In this document: piece by piece, positions 42,484 through 52,285 of the stretch | Layout: each line of letters starts with the position of its first letter | Numbering within the stretch: position 1 is the first letter of the stretch | Assembly (NCBI RefSeq): GCF_001040705.1 | Contig: NZ_CVQP01000009.1 | Location: forward strand, 41,223-105,222 | Reading direction: 5' to 3' | From: Rhodococcus sp. RD6.2 | GTDB taxonomy: Bacteria; Actinomycetota; Actinomycetes; Mycobacteriales; Mycobacteriaceae | Length of the DNA: 64,000 nt | Notes under the pieces: generated by a model | The model's input: only the letters and a program-made list of their open reading frames with translations | Told to the model about the DNA's origin: nothing | Database searches by the model: none | Translations under genes and position numbers: made by a program

Positions 42484-44640
42484 ATGAGATCACGCTTCAT
42501 GAAAACCCTCTTCGGATCCCGACGTCGGGCCGGCATCCTCGTCTTGCTGTGGATCGTCCTCGTGGGTGCACTCGCAAGTCTTGCGCCCACCCTGGAGGAG
42601 GTCGAGAACAACGCGGGGGCAAACGATCCGCCCGCTTCCTCGGAATCCGTACAAGCCGCCGAGTTGGCAGCCCGCGAGTTCCCGAGAAGTGAGGGAACTC
42701 CCGCGATCGTCGTCGTCCGCGGCGCCGACAGTTCCGAGACCTCGGCGGCAGTGGACCGGATTGCCGCGAGCATCAACGGCGCGAAAGCCGACAACCCCTC
42801 GATCGCCGCGGTGGTGACCGCCGACCGTGATGGCAGCGGCAGCCTGCGCACCACCGACGGCACCAGCGAGATGGTCGTCGTCTCGCTGACAGGCAACCCG
42901 ACCGACGAGTCGTTCCAGGACACGGTCGGCACCCTTCGCGATCTCGTGGGCGAGGCTGCTGGGCCGGCTGATGCAGCTGTCACCGGACCAGCCGGGATCG
43001 CCACCGACACGGTGGAGGTGTTCCGCAGCGGCGACAAGATTCTGCTCCTCGGAACGATTCTGCTGGTCGCGATCATCCTGATGGTGATCTATCGATCGCC
43101 CGTCCTCGTGGTCGTGGCGCTGGCCGGTGTCGGCGTTGCGATGCGGCTCGCCGAAACGGTGGGCGCGATGATGGCCGACGCGGGCTGGTTCGACATCAGT
43201 TCGCAGACCGCATCGATCATGACCGTACTTCTGTTCGGTGTCGGCACCGACTACGCGCTGATCGTCGTCGCCCGCTACCGTGAGGCACTCGCCGCGGAAT
43301 CGGAGCGCTCGGCTGCGATGATGCGGGCCCTGCGGGGAGTCTCCGAATCGATCCTGTCGAGTGTTACGACGATCGTTCTGGCCATGCTGGCTCTGCTGGT
43401 GGCGGTCTCGCCGGCACTGCGCGGGTTCGGACCGTATCTCGCGCTGGGCGTCGCCTCGATGGGACTGGTCGCCTTCACCTTCACCCCTGCGCTCATGTTG
43501 CTCTTCGGGGGAAAGCTCTTCTGGCCGTCCACAATCCAAGCGGCGTCGGGTCGCGTAGGAGGCAAGGTCTGGGAACGGGTCGCGAACCTCGTCGACCGAT
43601 CACCGAAAGCGGTGCTGGCCTCCACACTGCTCGGTCTACTCGTGATGACCGCGGGACTGGCAGGCTATCGCGAGAGCTTCGACTTCATCAGCGGATTCCG
43701 GATCGACACCCAGTCCGAGTCCGGCCAGAACATGATCGCCGATGCATTCGGAGCCGGCGAGATCGCGCCGTCGACCGTCTACGTCACCGCACCGGTCGGG
43801 ACACCATCGCCCGACTGGAACGAGATCACCCGTCACCTGGCGGATGTGGACGGGGTCGCCCGGTTGACCGGGAGTCCCACGGTCAGCGCGGACGGGACGA
43901 CGGCAGCATTCGAGGTCACCTTCACCGACAACCCCTACAGTCCTGCTGCACTGGACCGCATCGAAACACTGGCGTCCGTGGCGCAGTCCGCCGCAGACAC
44001 CGCAGGGATCGACAATGCGCGGGTTCTCGTCGGTGGCGAGAGCGCTCACGCTGCCGACATCCGTTCGGCGCTCGATCGTGACAACTGGGTGGTCGCCGCG
44101 CTGGTGCTCTTGATCGTTGCCGCAGTGCTGGCGTTGCTGCTGCGATCGGTTCTCGCACCCCTGTATCTTGTCGGAACGCTCGTACTGTCGTTCACTGCGA
44201 CGCTCGGGCTCACGACCTTCATCACCGTAACCGTGCTGGGAGACGCCGGAATCGGGAATCGAGTCGCGGTCTACGTGTTCGTGTTCCTGGTCGCTCTGGG
44301 TGTCGACTACACCATCTTCTTGATGAGCCGCTACCGGCAGGAACTGTCGACGCATCCATCACGGGCAGCGCTGCGGGTTGCACTCACCCGGACCGGTGGG
44401 GTGATTTCGTCCGCAGGTGTCATCCTGGCAGCCACCTTCGCCGTGTTGACCACTCAACCGATCCGAGAACTGTTCCAGTTCGGGTTGGCGATGGCCATCG
44501 GAATCCTGCTCGATACCTTCGTCGTCCGTCCCCTGCTCGTCCCGGCGATCATGCGCCTACTCGGCGACAAGGCCCTGTGGCCGACGGTTCCTCAACCGAC
44601 ACACGAACGGGATCCGGATGTGGAGTTGTCCGGCGTCTAG
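42484..44640 (+). CDS. MMPL-family RND transporter
   Basis: 718 residues with two symmetrical halves, each with a large periplasmic loop and a six-helix bundle. The proton-relay motifs GVGTDYALIVVARYRE and LGVDYTIFLMSRYRQE are present at the expected places. MMPL proteins of mycolata export lipids and envelope components. The short tail lacks the long cytoplasmic domain of MmpL3. Start ATG 42484 or 42499. Confidence 0.9.
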   Translation: MRSRFMKTLFGSRRRAGILVLLWIVLVGALASLAPTLEEVENNAGANDPPASSESVQAAELAAREFPRSEGTPAIVVVRGADSSETSAAVDRIAASINGAKADNPSIAAVVTADRDGSGSLRTTDGTSEMVVVSLTGNPTDESFQDTVGTLRDLVGEAAGPADAAVTGPAGIATDTVEVFRSGDKILLLGTILLVAIILMVIYRSPVLVVVALAGVGVAMRLAETVGAMMADAGWFDISSQTASIMTVLLFGVGTDYALIVVARYREALAAESERSAAMMRALRGVSESILSSVTTIVLAMLALLVAVSPALRGFGPYLALGVASMGLVAFTFTPALMLLFGGKLFWPSTIQAASGRVGGKVWERVANLVDRSPKAVLASTLLGLLVMTAGLAGYRESFDFISGFRIDTQSESGQNMIADAFGAGEIAPSTVYVTAPVGTPSPDWNEITRHLADVDGVARLTGSPTVSADGTTAAFEVTFTDNPYSPAALDRIETLASVAQSAADTAGIDNARVLVGGESAHAADIRSALDRDNWVVAALVLLIVAAVLALLLRSVLAPLYLVGTLVLSFTATLGLTTFITVTVLGDAGIGNRVAVYVFVFLVALGVDYTIFLMSRYRQELSTHPSRAALRVALTRTGGVISSAGVILAATFAVLTTQPIRELFQFGLAMAIGILLDTFVVRPLLVPAIMRLLGDKALWPTVPQPTHERDPDVELSGV

Positions 44641-44668
44641 CCGGTCGACTGGCAGACGTATTCGACAG

Positions 44669-44710
44669 GCATCGGGAAGGGCCCCGCAACGCGGGGCCCC
44701 TTCCCGATGC
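44669..44710. terminator. Bidirectional terminator after the MMPL gene
   Basis: Stem GCATCGGGAAGGGCCCCGC with its complement on the right, with one bulged C, between the MMPL stop and the convergent HEAT gene. Confidence 0.8.
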
Positions 44711-44770
44711 TCGCGGATGGAAGCGTCCGGGCTTCGATGTTGATGACCTTCAGGTGCCCGGCGGACAGAA

Positions 44771-45211
44771 CTACCCGGAGTCGCGGCGTCGGAGGAACAT
44801 CCTGAGCGCGGCTCCGACATTGTCGCGGACGAATTCCTCCTGCTCCGTTGCGATTACGGAGCGCATCGTCTCGAGCTCACGCTCGGCGCCGGGTAGGCCG
44901 AACACCGCGCAGCCGGCCGCGTTGCGGACATCCCAGTCGTCGTCCGTTCGGGCCAGGTGGATCAGCGCCCCGCGGCATTCTTCGGCGAGCGAGCCGTCAT
45001 CGAGCGGAAGGATCTCGAAGACCCTCACCGCCTCGATCCTCACCAGGTCGTCCTCCGACACATCTGCTGCAACCGCGAGCAGAAACGGGGCTAGCAGCGA
45101 TCCGTCGGCAACGCCGGGAACCAACGAATGCAGTGCGGAGAAGCGCGCATCAGCGTTCCACCGAGAGAAATTGGCGATCATTTCACGCGCAGGTGCCGAT
45201 TTCGACGTCAT
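44771..45211 (-). CDS. HEAT-repeat-like protein, 146 aa
   Basis: All-helical, with pairs of amphipathic helices such as EDDLVRIEAVRVFEIL and DDDWDVRNAAGCAVFGL that match HEAT/PBS-type repeats. Cytoplasmic. No catalytic motif; proteins of this sort usually act as scaffolds. Convergent to the MMPL gene, with no operon partner. Confidence 0.65.
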   Translation of the reverse strand: MTSKSAPAREMIANFSRWNADARFSALHSLVPGVADGSLLAPFLLAVAADVSEDDLVRIEAVRVFEILPLDDGSLAEECRGALIHLARTDDDWDVRNAAGCAVFGLPGAERELETMRSVIATEQEEFVRDNVGAALRMFLRRRDSG

Positions 45212-45292
45212 GAGACGTCACGCTACGGGGCTTGCATGTCACGGAGCGCGATCACTTCGACGTCATCCGAAAGTGCCTGTCGAGCCCGCGGT

Positions 45293-45811
45293 TCAGGGGA
45301 CCTGGAGGACCACGACGCCCATGCTGACGGGGCGGTGATCGGCGGTCCGCGCGTCTGCGGTCGCGGTGACGATGCCGCTGCCGGTTTCCACCGTCGAAGG
45401 GGTGTACGCGCAAAAGTCCTGCGGCGTTGTGCGACTGTAGTCGATCGGGACGCGTAGGACCTGGGTTGTGCCAGTGGCGCCGGTCGTCAGGTTTCGCCAG
45501 TTCATGGTCATGCCAATGCAGTCGTACGTGTCGATCTGGTACGTGGTTGGACGGGCAAGCTGAAAGGTCACTTCGCCCGGCGCTCCTGTCGTTGCGGTCG
45601 GGGTCAGGGGCACCAGCGGCGGCAAATAGCACCTGAATCCGACCCCGCAACCCGAGAGGAACGTGGCCGGGATCTGAAACGGCGTGGTCGACGCTGCTGG
45701 GTCGGGCGGCGGGTTCGCCGCTGCTGCCGGGGAGCCGAGGAACGGCGTCAGTGTGGTTGCCGACGCAACGGCGCCGGCGATGAGTAGGTGATGAATCGTT
45801 GTACGGCGCAT
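45293..45811 (-). CDS. Secreted protein with WRNLxTGAxG motif (paralogue)
   Basis: 172 residues. Signal peptide (HHLLIAGAVASATTLTPFLGSPAAAA) followed by a Pro-rich mature region with four cysteines. NWRNLTTGATG and the C-terminal Pro-ending tail resemble the protein at 36.3-36.8 kb. ATG 45811 is preferred over longer frames, which extend into the promoter region of the next gene. Exported protein of unknown function. Confidence 0.65.
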   Translation of the reverse strand: MRRTTIHHLLIAGAVASATTLTPFLGSPAAAANPPPDPAASTTPFQIPATFLSGCGVGFRCYLPPLVPLTPTATTGAPGEVTFQLARPTTYQIDTYDCIGMTMNWRNLTTGATGTTQVLRVPIDYSRTTPQDFCAYTPSTVETGSGIVTATADARTADHRPVSMGVVVLQVP

Positions 45812-46176
45812 GGCGTGGCCTCCAACGTGGGATCCGCCCGACCCTTCTGTAGTGCCAGCGTAGGCCGCGAGTGCTAGCTGCTCTGCCGTGTTCCACGAAG
45901 ACGCTTCGCCCGGCGGTGGCAATCGATGTGCTCGTCCGGCGGCGCGCAGTCCATCGCCGACCACGCGCGCCGAGTAAACGTTGCGCCAGTGAATCGCAAA
46001 GAGCCTGTATAGAACAGATTTTATTAGATGAGCTAATGGCAAGTCACTTTTGTGGCGTGAACTGGATCTTTGTTGCTTCAACGATTTCCGGCACTAACGA
46101 ACAAGTTCTCGCCTATGGTCCAGATCGCAGAAGTTCTTTACTTCGTAAAGTAGCTACCCGCCACCCAAGGAGTGCA
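45812..46176. other. AT-rich divergent promoter region, 365 bp
   Basis: No gene. The region from about 46000 to 46150 is clearly poorer in GC than the rest of the window and contains two dyads: ATTAG-N5-CTAAT at 46025-46039 and CTTTAC-TTC-GTAAAG at 46136-46150. It probably holds the promoters and operators of the two divergent secreted-protein genes. Confidence 0.55.
46136..46150. promoter_or_regulatory. Palindrome CTTTAC-TTC-GTAAAG
   Basis: A perfect 6-bp inverted repeat with a 3-base centre, 27 bp upstream of the start of the secreted protein gene at 46177. Probably an operator or a site near the transcription start. Confidence 0.45.
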
Positions 46177-47097
46177 ATGTCCTTCACCCACGTTCGCCGT
46201 GCCGCAGGCCCCATCGCCGCGGCCGCCACAGTTGCCGCTGGCACGCTGCTGATGGCATCACCGGCGTCCGCAGCGAGTAACACTGTCGAGTTCCAGGGCG
46301 CGTGCCAGGCCCGCGCGATCCTCACCCAGCACATGTCGCAGCCGCTGGGCATGAGCATCACGGCCCCGGACACCGCGAAGGTCGGCGAAGAGTTCAGCTA
46401 CACGCTGCAGCCGACGGTCAGTTCGCTGCCCGACAAGGAGTCCATCGCCACCACCACCGACATCCAGCGACTCAAGATCGACTGGGAGATCCCGGAGAAC
46501 ACCGAGTTCGTTGGCGCCACGGTCGTGGCGGGCACGAGCAAGGGCCTGGTCGGTGTCGCACCCTCGGTCATCCGCGTCAACGAAGCGGGCGAGCCCGACG
46601 CGGCCGGCACCATCCTCCGCCTGTCCGGAGACAACGAAACCGTCGGCAACGGCCCGAAGTCCAGCCTCAACACCCCGGGTGGCATCGCGGTGGAGAAGAC
46701 GAAGACCGACATGGACGGCAACCCGACCGCGGACGGCTCCACGAAGTTCCAGCTGCCCGCCGTCGAGGTCACCGTCAAGGCCCTTGCCGAGGGCGTCGTC
46801 ACCCCGAAGGTGCGCGTGTCGGGCGACGCCGCAAACTACAACAGCGAGACGAACTACGACACCTTCCTGGCACGGGCGTTCGCGCTCGGCTCCCAGCAGA
46901 ACGCACCGACCTTCTGCACCCCGAAGGACGGCAAGCGGCCGGCCAACGATGTGCCGGTGAACGCGGGCGGCCAGGCACTGGCGACCATCACCATCGGCGC
47001 GGGTGGACCGGTCGACCCGGTGGATCCGGTCGACCCCGTCGATCCGGGTGCCGGCTCGGTGGATCTCGGATCGCTCGGGTCCCTCTTCCAGTCCTGA
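46177..47097 (+). CDS. Secreted surface protein with PVDP repeats
   Basis: 306 residues. Sec signal peptide (N-terminal Arg pair and hydrophobic stretch, cleavage after ASA), a beta-rich domain of about 220 residues with a wide cysteine pair, and a PVDPVDPVDPVDPG linker before a Gly/Ser/Leu C-terminal tail. The start ATG 46177 has an AAGGAG site. The repeat is typical of spacers that cross an envelope. Possible cell-surface or lipid-binding protein; no known name. Confidence 0.7.
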   Translation: MSFTHVRRAAGPIAAAATVAAGTLLMASPASAASNTVEFQGACQARAILTQHMSQPLGMSITAPDTAKVGEEFSYTLQPTVSSLPDKESIATTTDIQRLKIDWEIPENTEFVGATVVAGTSKGLVGVAPSVIRVNEAGEPDAAGTILRLSGDNETVGNGPKSSLNTPGGIAVEKTKTDMDGNPTADGSTKFQLPAVEVTVKALAEGVVTPKVRVSGDAANYNSETNYDTFLARAFALGSQQNAPTFCTPKDGKRPANDVPVNAGGQALATITIGAGGPVDPVDPVDPVDPGAGSVDLGSLGSLFQS

Positions 47098-47110
47098 TCC
47101 GGCTCGTCAG

Positions 47111-47152
47111 CGCCGCGAGGCCGGTTCCGCTGCGGGAACCGGCCTCGCGGCG
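47111..47152. terminator. Terminator between the secreted protein and pknK-like genes
   Basis: Perfect 18-bp stem CGCCGCGAGGCCGGTTCC with its complement and a 6-base loop, between two converging genes. Confidence 0.85.
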
Positions 47153-47196
47153 TCTGTTCGGTCCGCCAGGACCCGCCCGAGTGGGTCGTGCAGCGG

Positions 47197-50100
47197 TCAG
47201 CCTCGATGGTGTTCGACGACCCACGCGGCGATCTGTGTTCGGGAGGTGAATCCCAGCTTGGCGAGAATGTGCTCGACGTGTCCCTCGGCGGTTCGTTGCG
47301 AGATCACCAGTCGGGCGGCGATGGCGCTGTTGGTCAGGCCCTCGGCGACGAGGTCCGCGACCTGTTGCTCGCGTCGGGTCAACGTCGGTTTGGTCTTGTC
47401 CTTGGCGGCCGGCCGGGCCGGCTCGGCGGTCTCGGCCAGCACGTACGCCACGGCCTCGCCGAAGCTCGCGGATGCTCCCTTGCGGTAGTTCGCGTCGAAG
47501 GACTTCGGGCCGAGCGCGCGCCGCGTCCGCTGCTCGCATTCGTCGTGGAACTCGCGCAGCGTCGGGAGCGCGATGTTCGGTACACCCCCCGTCCGCCGCA
47601 TGGCCTCCGCGGAGCCCAGCAACACCGCCGCCCGCGGGTAGGCGTCGCCGGCCGCGGCGATCCAGGCCAGGCATTCGAGGCACGGCGCGGAGCCGAACGA
47701 GTCGTCGACGGACCGGAATAGTTGCACGGCCTGTTCGATCAGAGCGACCGCTCGCGCCGGCTCGGTCGACCACACCGTCAATCCGAGTGTCCGCAGCGCC
47801 CAGGCTCGGAACACGAGCTCGCCGCGCGGTTCGGTGATGGTCAGTACCTGCTCGAGACAGTCGGCGGCCTTCGCCGTGTGTCCGAGCAGCCCGTGGGCGA
47901 CCTCGACACCGGTCAGCGTGACGACCCGGAGCAGGAGGTCCTCGGGCGGAAACAACTCCAGCGCCGCTTCGAAATGCGTTGCCGCGGTGGGTAGGTCGTT
48001 GGTCATCAAGGCGAGGTTTCCGGCCGCGTACAGCACGGTCGCGTCGGCGTCCGGGTCGTCGGTGTCCGCTGCTGCGGCGCGTGCCCGTTCGACCCGCTGG
48101 GTGCCGGCCTCGACATCACCCTGAAAACCGTTGAGCACCCCGCCGAGGCTCGCGGCTCGCACCCAATCCGCGTCCCGCGGAACACTCTCGACCGCCAGCA
48201 TCCGTTCGGTCCAGCGGGCGCCCTCGTTGAGCTGTCCGGTGGCGAGCCAGAAGGGGTACAGGGCCGCCGTGATGCGCAGGCCGACCGCCACGTCGTCCGG
48301 TTCCGCGACGCTGGCGTCCAACGCCTCGCGGATGTTCTGCTGGTCCAGTTTCAGGCGGGCGATCCAGTCCAGCTGGCGCGGTCCGATCCAGTCGGCCTGG
48401 GCCTGCAGCGCCAGGTGTTCGTACCAGTCCCGGTGGCGTCGCCGGATCCGCGCGTGCTCGCCGGACTCCTCGAGCTTCTCGAGGCCGTACTCGCGGAGGG
48501 TCTCGAGGAGGCGGTACCTCCCCGCGGTCGCCGATTCCTCGCGAAGCAGGATCGACTTCTCCACCAGCGACGCAATCAGGTCGAGCAGGGCGTCCGGCGT
48601 CAGGTCGGCACCGCACACCTGCTCGACCGCCGTGAGTTCGAAGCTGCCCGCGAAGACCGACAGTCGAGCCCACAGCTTCTGCTCTTCGGGCGTGCACAGG
48701 TCGTGACTCCAGTCGATACACAGTCGCAACGTCTGCTGCCGCGACGGGGCGGCGCGTTTGCCTCGGCTCAGCAGGGTGTATCGGTCGGTGAGACGCTGCA
48801 GGATCTGCTCGGGCGACAGTGCCTGCAGTCGTCCCGCTGCCAGTTCGATCGGCAGCGGCAGGCCCTCGAGCCGGTGGCAGATCCCGACTACGGCGGCCAT
48901 GTTGTCCTCGGTGAGCTCGAATCCCGGCAGTGCCGCGGCAGCGCGTTCGGCGAACAGTGTCACCGCGTCGTAGCTGGGCAGGCCCCCGAGATCGAGTGTG
49001 CCGTCGGGCTCCGGTGCGGTCATCGGCGGGACGCGAAGCGTCTTCTCCCCGCTGATGCCGAGGGACTCCCGGCTGGTGGCGAGAATCCGCAGGTCGGGAC
49101 ACCGTTGCAGGAGGGTCCCGGTCAGGTCCGCCACCGCGTCGATCACCTGCTCGCAGTTGTCGAGCACCAGCAGGGTCTGGCGCGACTCGAGAAACTCCGC
49201 GAGGACCGTCTGCAGCGGCTGGGTCGAGAACGACTTGAGCTCGAGGGCCGAGGCCACCAGGCTCACAAGCAGTGACCCGTCGTGGAGGTCGCCCAGCTCG
49301 ACCAGCCACGCCCCGTCGGTGAAGGCGCGCTGGGTGCTCGACGCGATCCGCAGCGCAAGGCGGGTCTTGCCGACGCCACCGATTCCGGTGAGCGTCACCA
49401 GCCGGGAACTCGACATCAGCTCCTTGGCCTCCGCCAGTTCGTTGCGACGGTTGACGAAACTCGTCAGCTCCGCGGGCAGGTTCCCCTTCTTGTTGCGCGT
49501 GGAGGTGACCGTCGGCGATCGTCCACCACCGGTCGGCGGTCGACGATCGCTCCGCCTCAGGGACGGCGTGGACGTCAGGGCCATCTCGTCGACGGGAAGA
49601 CCATGGCGGAACTGGATTTCACGCAGTGCGTCACCGAGCTGTGCGGCGGTGTGGCGGGCGTCCGGGTCGGTGGACATGGCGCGCTCTATGGTGGCCGCGA
49701 CGTCGTCGGGAATGTTCAGTTCGCGAAGGTCCGGGACGGGTTGGGTGGTGATGCGCAGGAACTGCGCAACGACCTGCTCTCCACTGCGACGCTCGAACGC
49801 CGCGTGGCCGGTGAGCGCGCAGAACAGCGTGGAGCCGAGTCCGTACACGTCCGCGGCGGGACTGGGTGATCCGCCATCGAGAACTTCGGGTGCGGTGAAG
49901 GCCGGGGTTGCGGTGAACGTGCCGATGGCGGTCTCGAACCCGCCGGAGATGTGTGCGATGCCGAAGTCGGTCAGTGCAGGTTCGCCGTAGTCGGTGAGCA
50001 GCACGTTCGCTGGTTTGACGTCGCGATGCAGGATGCCGAGCCGGTGCGCGGACTCCACCGCACCGGAGAGTTTCACCCCGAACTGCAGTGCCTGCTCGAG

Positions 50101-50466
50101 CGGCAGCGGTCCGTCGTCTCGGATGCGCACGTCCAGCGAACGCTGCGCGTAGTAGGGCATCACGATGTAGGGCCGGCCGCTCTCCGTGGAACCGACCTGT
50201 AGGACGTTGACGATGTTGGGGTGCCCGGTCAGTCGACCCATCGCCCGCTGCTCTCGGAGGAATCGGGTCAGGTTCTCCTCGTCGAGATCGGCGGTGAGCA
50301 CCTTCACCGCCACGGTGCGGTCCAGCGGCGCCTGCGTGCAGCGGTACACGACGCCGAATCCGCCGCGTCCGATCTCGCTCGCATCGGTGAACCCGGCGGC
50401 ATCGAGCTCCGACACCACAGACGGGTTCACCCCACGCTGAGTCGCGAACGGATCGCTCCCGGCCAT
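47197..50466 (-). CDS. PknK-like Ser/Thr kinase with ATPase and LuxR domains
   Basis: 1089 residues, close in length and order to M. tuberculosis PknK (~1110). Kinase: glycine loop GRGGFGVV (32-40), Lys55, HRD at 147-149 and DFG at 167-169. A second part has a Walker A motif (LTGIGGVGKTRLAL), then LLVLDNCEQ (Walker B) and a long TPR-like helical region. The C-terminal HTH is LTRREQQVADLVAEGLTNSAIAARLV. A STAND-type regulator, so signal, ATP state and DNA binding are in one chain. A kinase-less copy lies at 59.2 kb. Confidence 0.9.
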   Translation of the reverse strand: MAGSDPFATQRGVNPSVVSELDAAGFTDASEIGRGGFGVVYRCTQAPLDRTVAVKVLTADLDEENLTRFLREQRAMGRLTGHPNIVNVLQVGSTESGRPYIVMPYYAQRSLDVRIRDDGPLPLEQALQFGVKLSGAVESAHRLGILHRDVKPANVLLTDYGEPALTDFGIAHISGGFETAIGTFTATPAFTAPEVLDGGSPSPAADVYGLGSTLFCALTGHAAFERRSGEQVVAQFLRITTQPVPDLRELNIPDDVAATIERAMSTDPDARHTAAQLGDALREIQFRHGLPVDEMALTSTPSLRRSDRRPPTGGGRSPTVTSTRNKKGNLPAELTSFVNRRNELAEAKELMSSSRLVTLTGIGGVGKTRLALRIASSTQRAFTDGAWLVELGDLHDGSLLVSLVASALELKSFSTQPLQTVLAEFLESRQTLLVLDNCEQVIDAVADLTGTLLQRCPDLRILATSRESLGISGEKTLRVPPMTAPEPDGTLDLGGLPSYDAVTLFAERAAAALPGFELTEDNMAAVVGICHRLEGLPLPIELAAGRLQALSPEQILQRLTDRYTLLSRGKRAAPSRQQTLRLCIDWSHDLCTPEEQKLWARLSVFAGSFELTAVEQVCGADLTPDALLDLIASLVEKSILLREESATAGRYRLLETLREYGLEKLEESGEHARIRRRHRDWYEHLALQAQADWIGPRQLDWIARLKLDQQNIREALDASVAEPDDVAVGLRITAALYPFWLATGQLNEGARWTERMLAVESVPRDADWVRAASLGGVLNGFQGDVEAGTQRVERARAAAADTDDPDADATVLYAAGNLALMTNDLPTAATHFEAALELFPPEDLLLRVVTLTGVEVAHGLLGHTAKAADCLEQVLTITEPRGELVFRAWALRTLGLTVWSTEPARAVALIEQAVQLFRSVDDSFGSAPCLECLAWIAAAGDAYPRAAVLLGSAEAMRRTGGVPNIALPTLREFHDECEQRTRRALGPKSFDANYRKGASASFGEAVAYVLAETAEPARPAAKDKTKPTLTRREQQVADLVAEGLTNSAIAARLVISQRTAEGHVEHILAKLGFTSRTQIAAWVVEHHRG

Positions 50467-50652
50467 CGGTCAGGCCGATCCGTCGCGCGTAGGACGTCCT
50501 CGTGGATACGGCACGGCACTCACCTCACGGCAGGTTCTGGAATCCCATACTGCCACCCGATTCGGGGTGCGTACCAGCTCAGCGCCGTGCTCGCGGCCCG
50601 ATCGCCTCGCGCGCGAGGTGGTCGCGGCGCCCTCCAAGGGGGCATGTTCGGA

Positions 50653-51294
50653 TCACGTCTGCGGGGGAGTCCACCTCGCACGCAAGTAGCTCTCGGCCCG
50701 CCGCCGACGCCGCGGGGCCATGATCGAAGGGAGAAAAACCTCGAGCATCTGCGCGATTCGCAGTTCGAGGTCGTGGCGCTGGGTGAGGACGTTCGAGACC
50801 AACTGCACCCCTGTGAACGCCGCCACGAAGTACCGCGCGAGATGCGCAGGGTCCATGGTGTCGGCGAGGTCACCTTCGGCGGCCGCATCACGGAAGATGC
50901 GATCGAGGCCGGAGATCCAGTCGAGGTACGGCTTCGGGGGGCCATCCGAGGCGCTGAGCTCAAGGGTAAGTCGGATGCCCGCTCGCACCACGGGATCGTC
51001 GATCATCTGACGCCCCATCTCGTACGCCTGCATGACCAATTGCTCGAGTGCTGGCGCGCCGGTGGTGCGGATCTGGGCAACCGCGGCCATCGAGATTGCA
51101 TGCTGCTCGTCGATGACGACGGTTCCGAGATCGTCCTTGGATCTGAAGTGGAAGTACACGGCGCCTTTGGTGACGCCAGACTGATCGACAATGTCGGCCA
51201 GGGTTGTGCGTTCGTACCCCGTGATATCGAAGCACTCGGCGGCAGCACGGATGATCTGCTGCCGTGTCGCGATCGCCCGCTCTTGCCTAGCCAC
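50653..51294 (-). CDS. Gamma-butyrolactone-receptor-like TetR regulator (ScbR/ArpA type)
   Basis: 213 residues from GTG 51294. The N-terminus VARQERAIATRQQIIRAAAE, the HTH VTKGAVYFHFRSKDDL and later VRAGIRLTLEL and FTGVQLVSNVLTQRHDLELR follow the ScbR/ArpA pattern closely, more so than general TetR proteins. In Streptomyces such proteins bind autoregulator lactones and release AREs. No afsA-like synthase is nearby. It could respond to a rhodococcal lactone or be an orphan pseudo-receptor. Convergent to no gene; the upstream 1.1 kb is non-coding. Confidence 0.75.
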   Translation of the reverse strand: MARQERAIATRQQIIRAAAECFDITGYERTTLADIVDQSGVTKGAVYFHFRSKDDLGTVVIDEQHAISMAAVAQIRTTGAPALEQLVMQAYEMGRQMIDDPVVRAGIRLTLELSASDGPPKPYLDWISGLDRIFRDAAAEGDLADTMDPAHLARYFVAAFTGVQLVSNVLTQRHDLELRIAQMLEVFLPSIMAPRRRRRAESYLRARWTPPQT

Positions 51295-51767
51295 CGACTC
51301 AAGCCCTCTCAGTTCAAGGAAACCGACATCTTCACGAACGTTCCGACCGGCCCCCACACGAGCGACCGTGATGACGGCACGCCATCTCCCACCGGCGTCC
51401 CGCGCATCGGTTACTCAGGGCGACGGTTTCATCGGTTCTGCCACCCTACGTGGCGTGGCGTCGAGCGAGTGTCATCCGGGTTGTGCATTCGCGGCGCTTG
51501 CGGCCGCATGCTCCCTGCCACGTATCCGGGACATCGTCGCCCGACTGGGAGGCCGAGTCGGGCGACGGTGCCGCAAGGCTGTCCCCCGCTGGCATGGGTG
51601 CACCCGCTGACATGACGGTCGGGATTAGGCCGCCCCACGCCGTGGGCGCCAGGCTGTCACCTGCCGCACCCAAAGCGGAGAGGACACGCAGGTGCTTTCT
51701 CGCCCCGTCAGGGCCAGGGCCCCTGCAAGGCGGCCATCGCACGGATCGGCCGAGACTGAAACCATCT

Positions 51768-51778
51768 GGCCGGTATTT
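51768..51778. promoter_or_regulatory. Candidate ARE half-site 1
   Basis: GGCCGGTATTT fits the ArpA half-site consensus GG(T/C)CGGT(A/T)(T/C)G(T/G) at all positions but one. A similar element lies 93 bp away at 51861. Confidence 0.35.
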
Positions 51779-51860
51779 TTTTGGAGATCGGACATGGGCG
51801 TTTAGATCGCTCAATGTGATGAAATCCATTCTGCTGCAACAGAAATAATAAAAGGCGACT

Positions 51861-51871
51861 GGACGGTATTT
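51861..51871. promoter_or_regulatory. Candidate ARE half-site 2
   Basis: GGACGGTATTT in the same orientation as the copy at 51768, with two consensus mismatches. Confidence 0.3.
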
Positions 51872-52245
51872 TTTCGGTTGGGCTCGTGAGGTGCCAAGAA
51901 CTTTCTGTATAAGCGCGACGTTTCCAATCTCCTGGTCTATGTTCGGTGCGTTCGTCAGGCGTTTGCAGACATCGCCCGATTCGAACAGGTGAACCGGGGG
52001 TGCAAAAGGGCTGAGCCCGACCCGCACGACAGGAATGACCGTGAAGCGTTCTGCTCCTTGAGGGTTCGATCAAAGATGGCGAGTGTGACTAGCCAGTAGT
52101 CGGCTGCGATACCAGTGGGCCGGATGATCTCGCAGTTGACGGCGGGATCTCGACAGCCGTCGGGGAGACGGCTCGAAAAGCGGAAGTCGAAGGACCTGTG
52201 CGGCGCAGCCCTTGTTGTGTCGCTCAGGTCCCCGGGGGGAACTGT

Positions 52246-52285
52246 GTCGGGATCGGACACTCGCCTGTCAATGTCCGATCCCGAC
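52246..52285. repeat. Perfect 14-bp inverted repeat upstream of the peptide operon
   Basis: GTCGGGATCGGACA, 12-base loop, TGTCCGATCCCGAC. It lies about 137 bp before the first peptide. It may be an attenuator or terminator, or an operator; it has no T-tract. Confidence 0.6.

Noticed and set aside
47003..47065. Short tandem DNA repeat near 47 kb, considered as a CRISPR or minisatellite
   Set aside because: It is the coding sequence of the PVDP linker in the secreted protein; there are no spacers.
51446..52027. 193-codon minus-strand frame in the non-coding region upstream of the peptide operon
   Set aside because: Irregular composition, no ribosome binding site, and it crosses the AT-rich repeats; no domain recognised.
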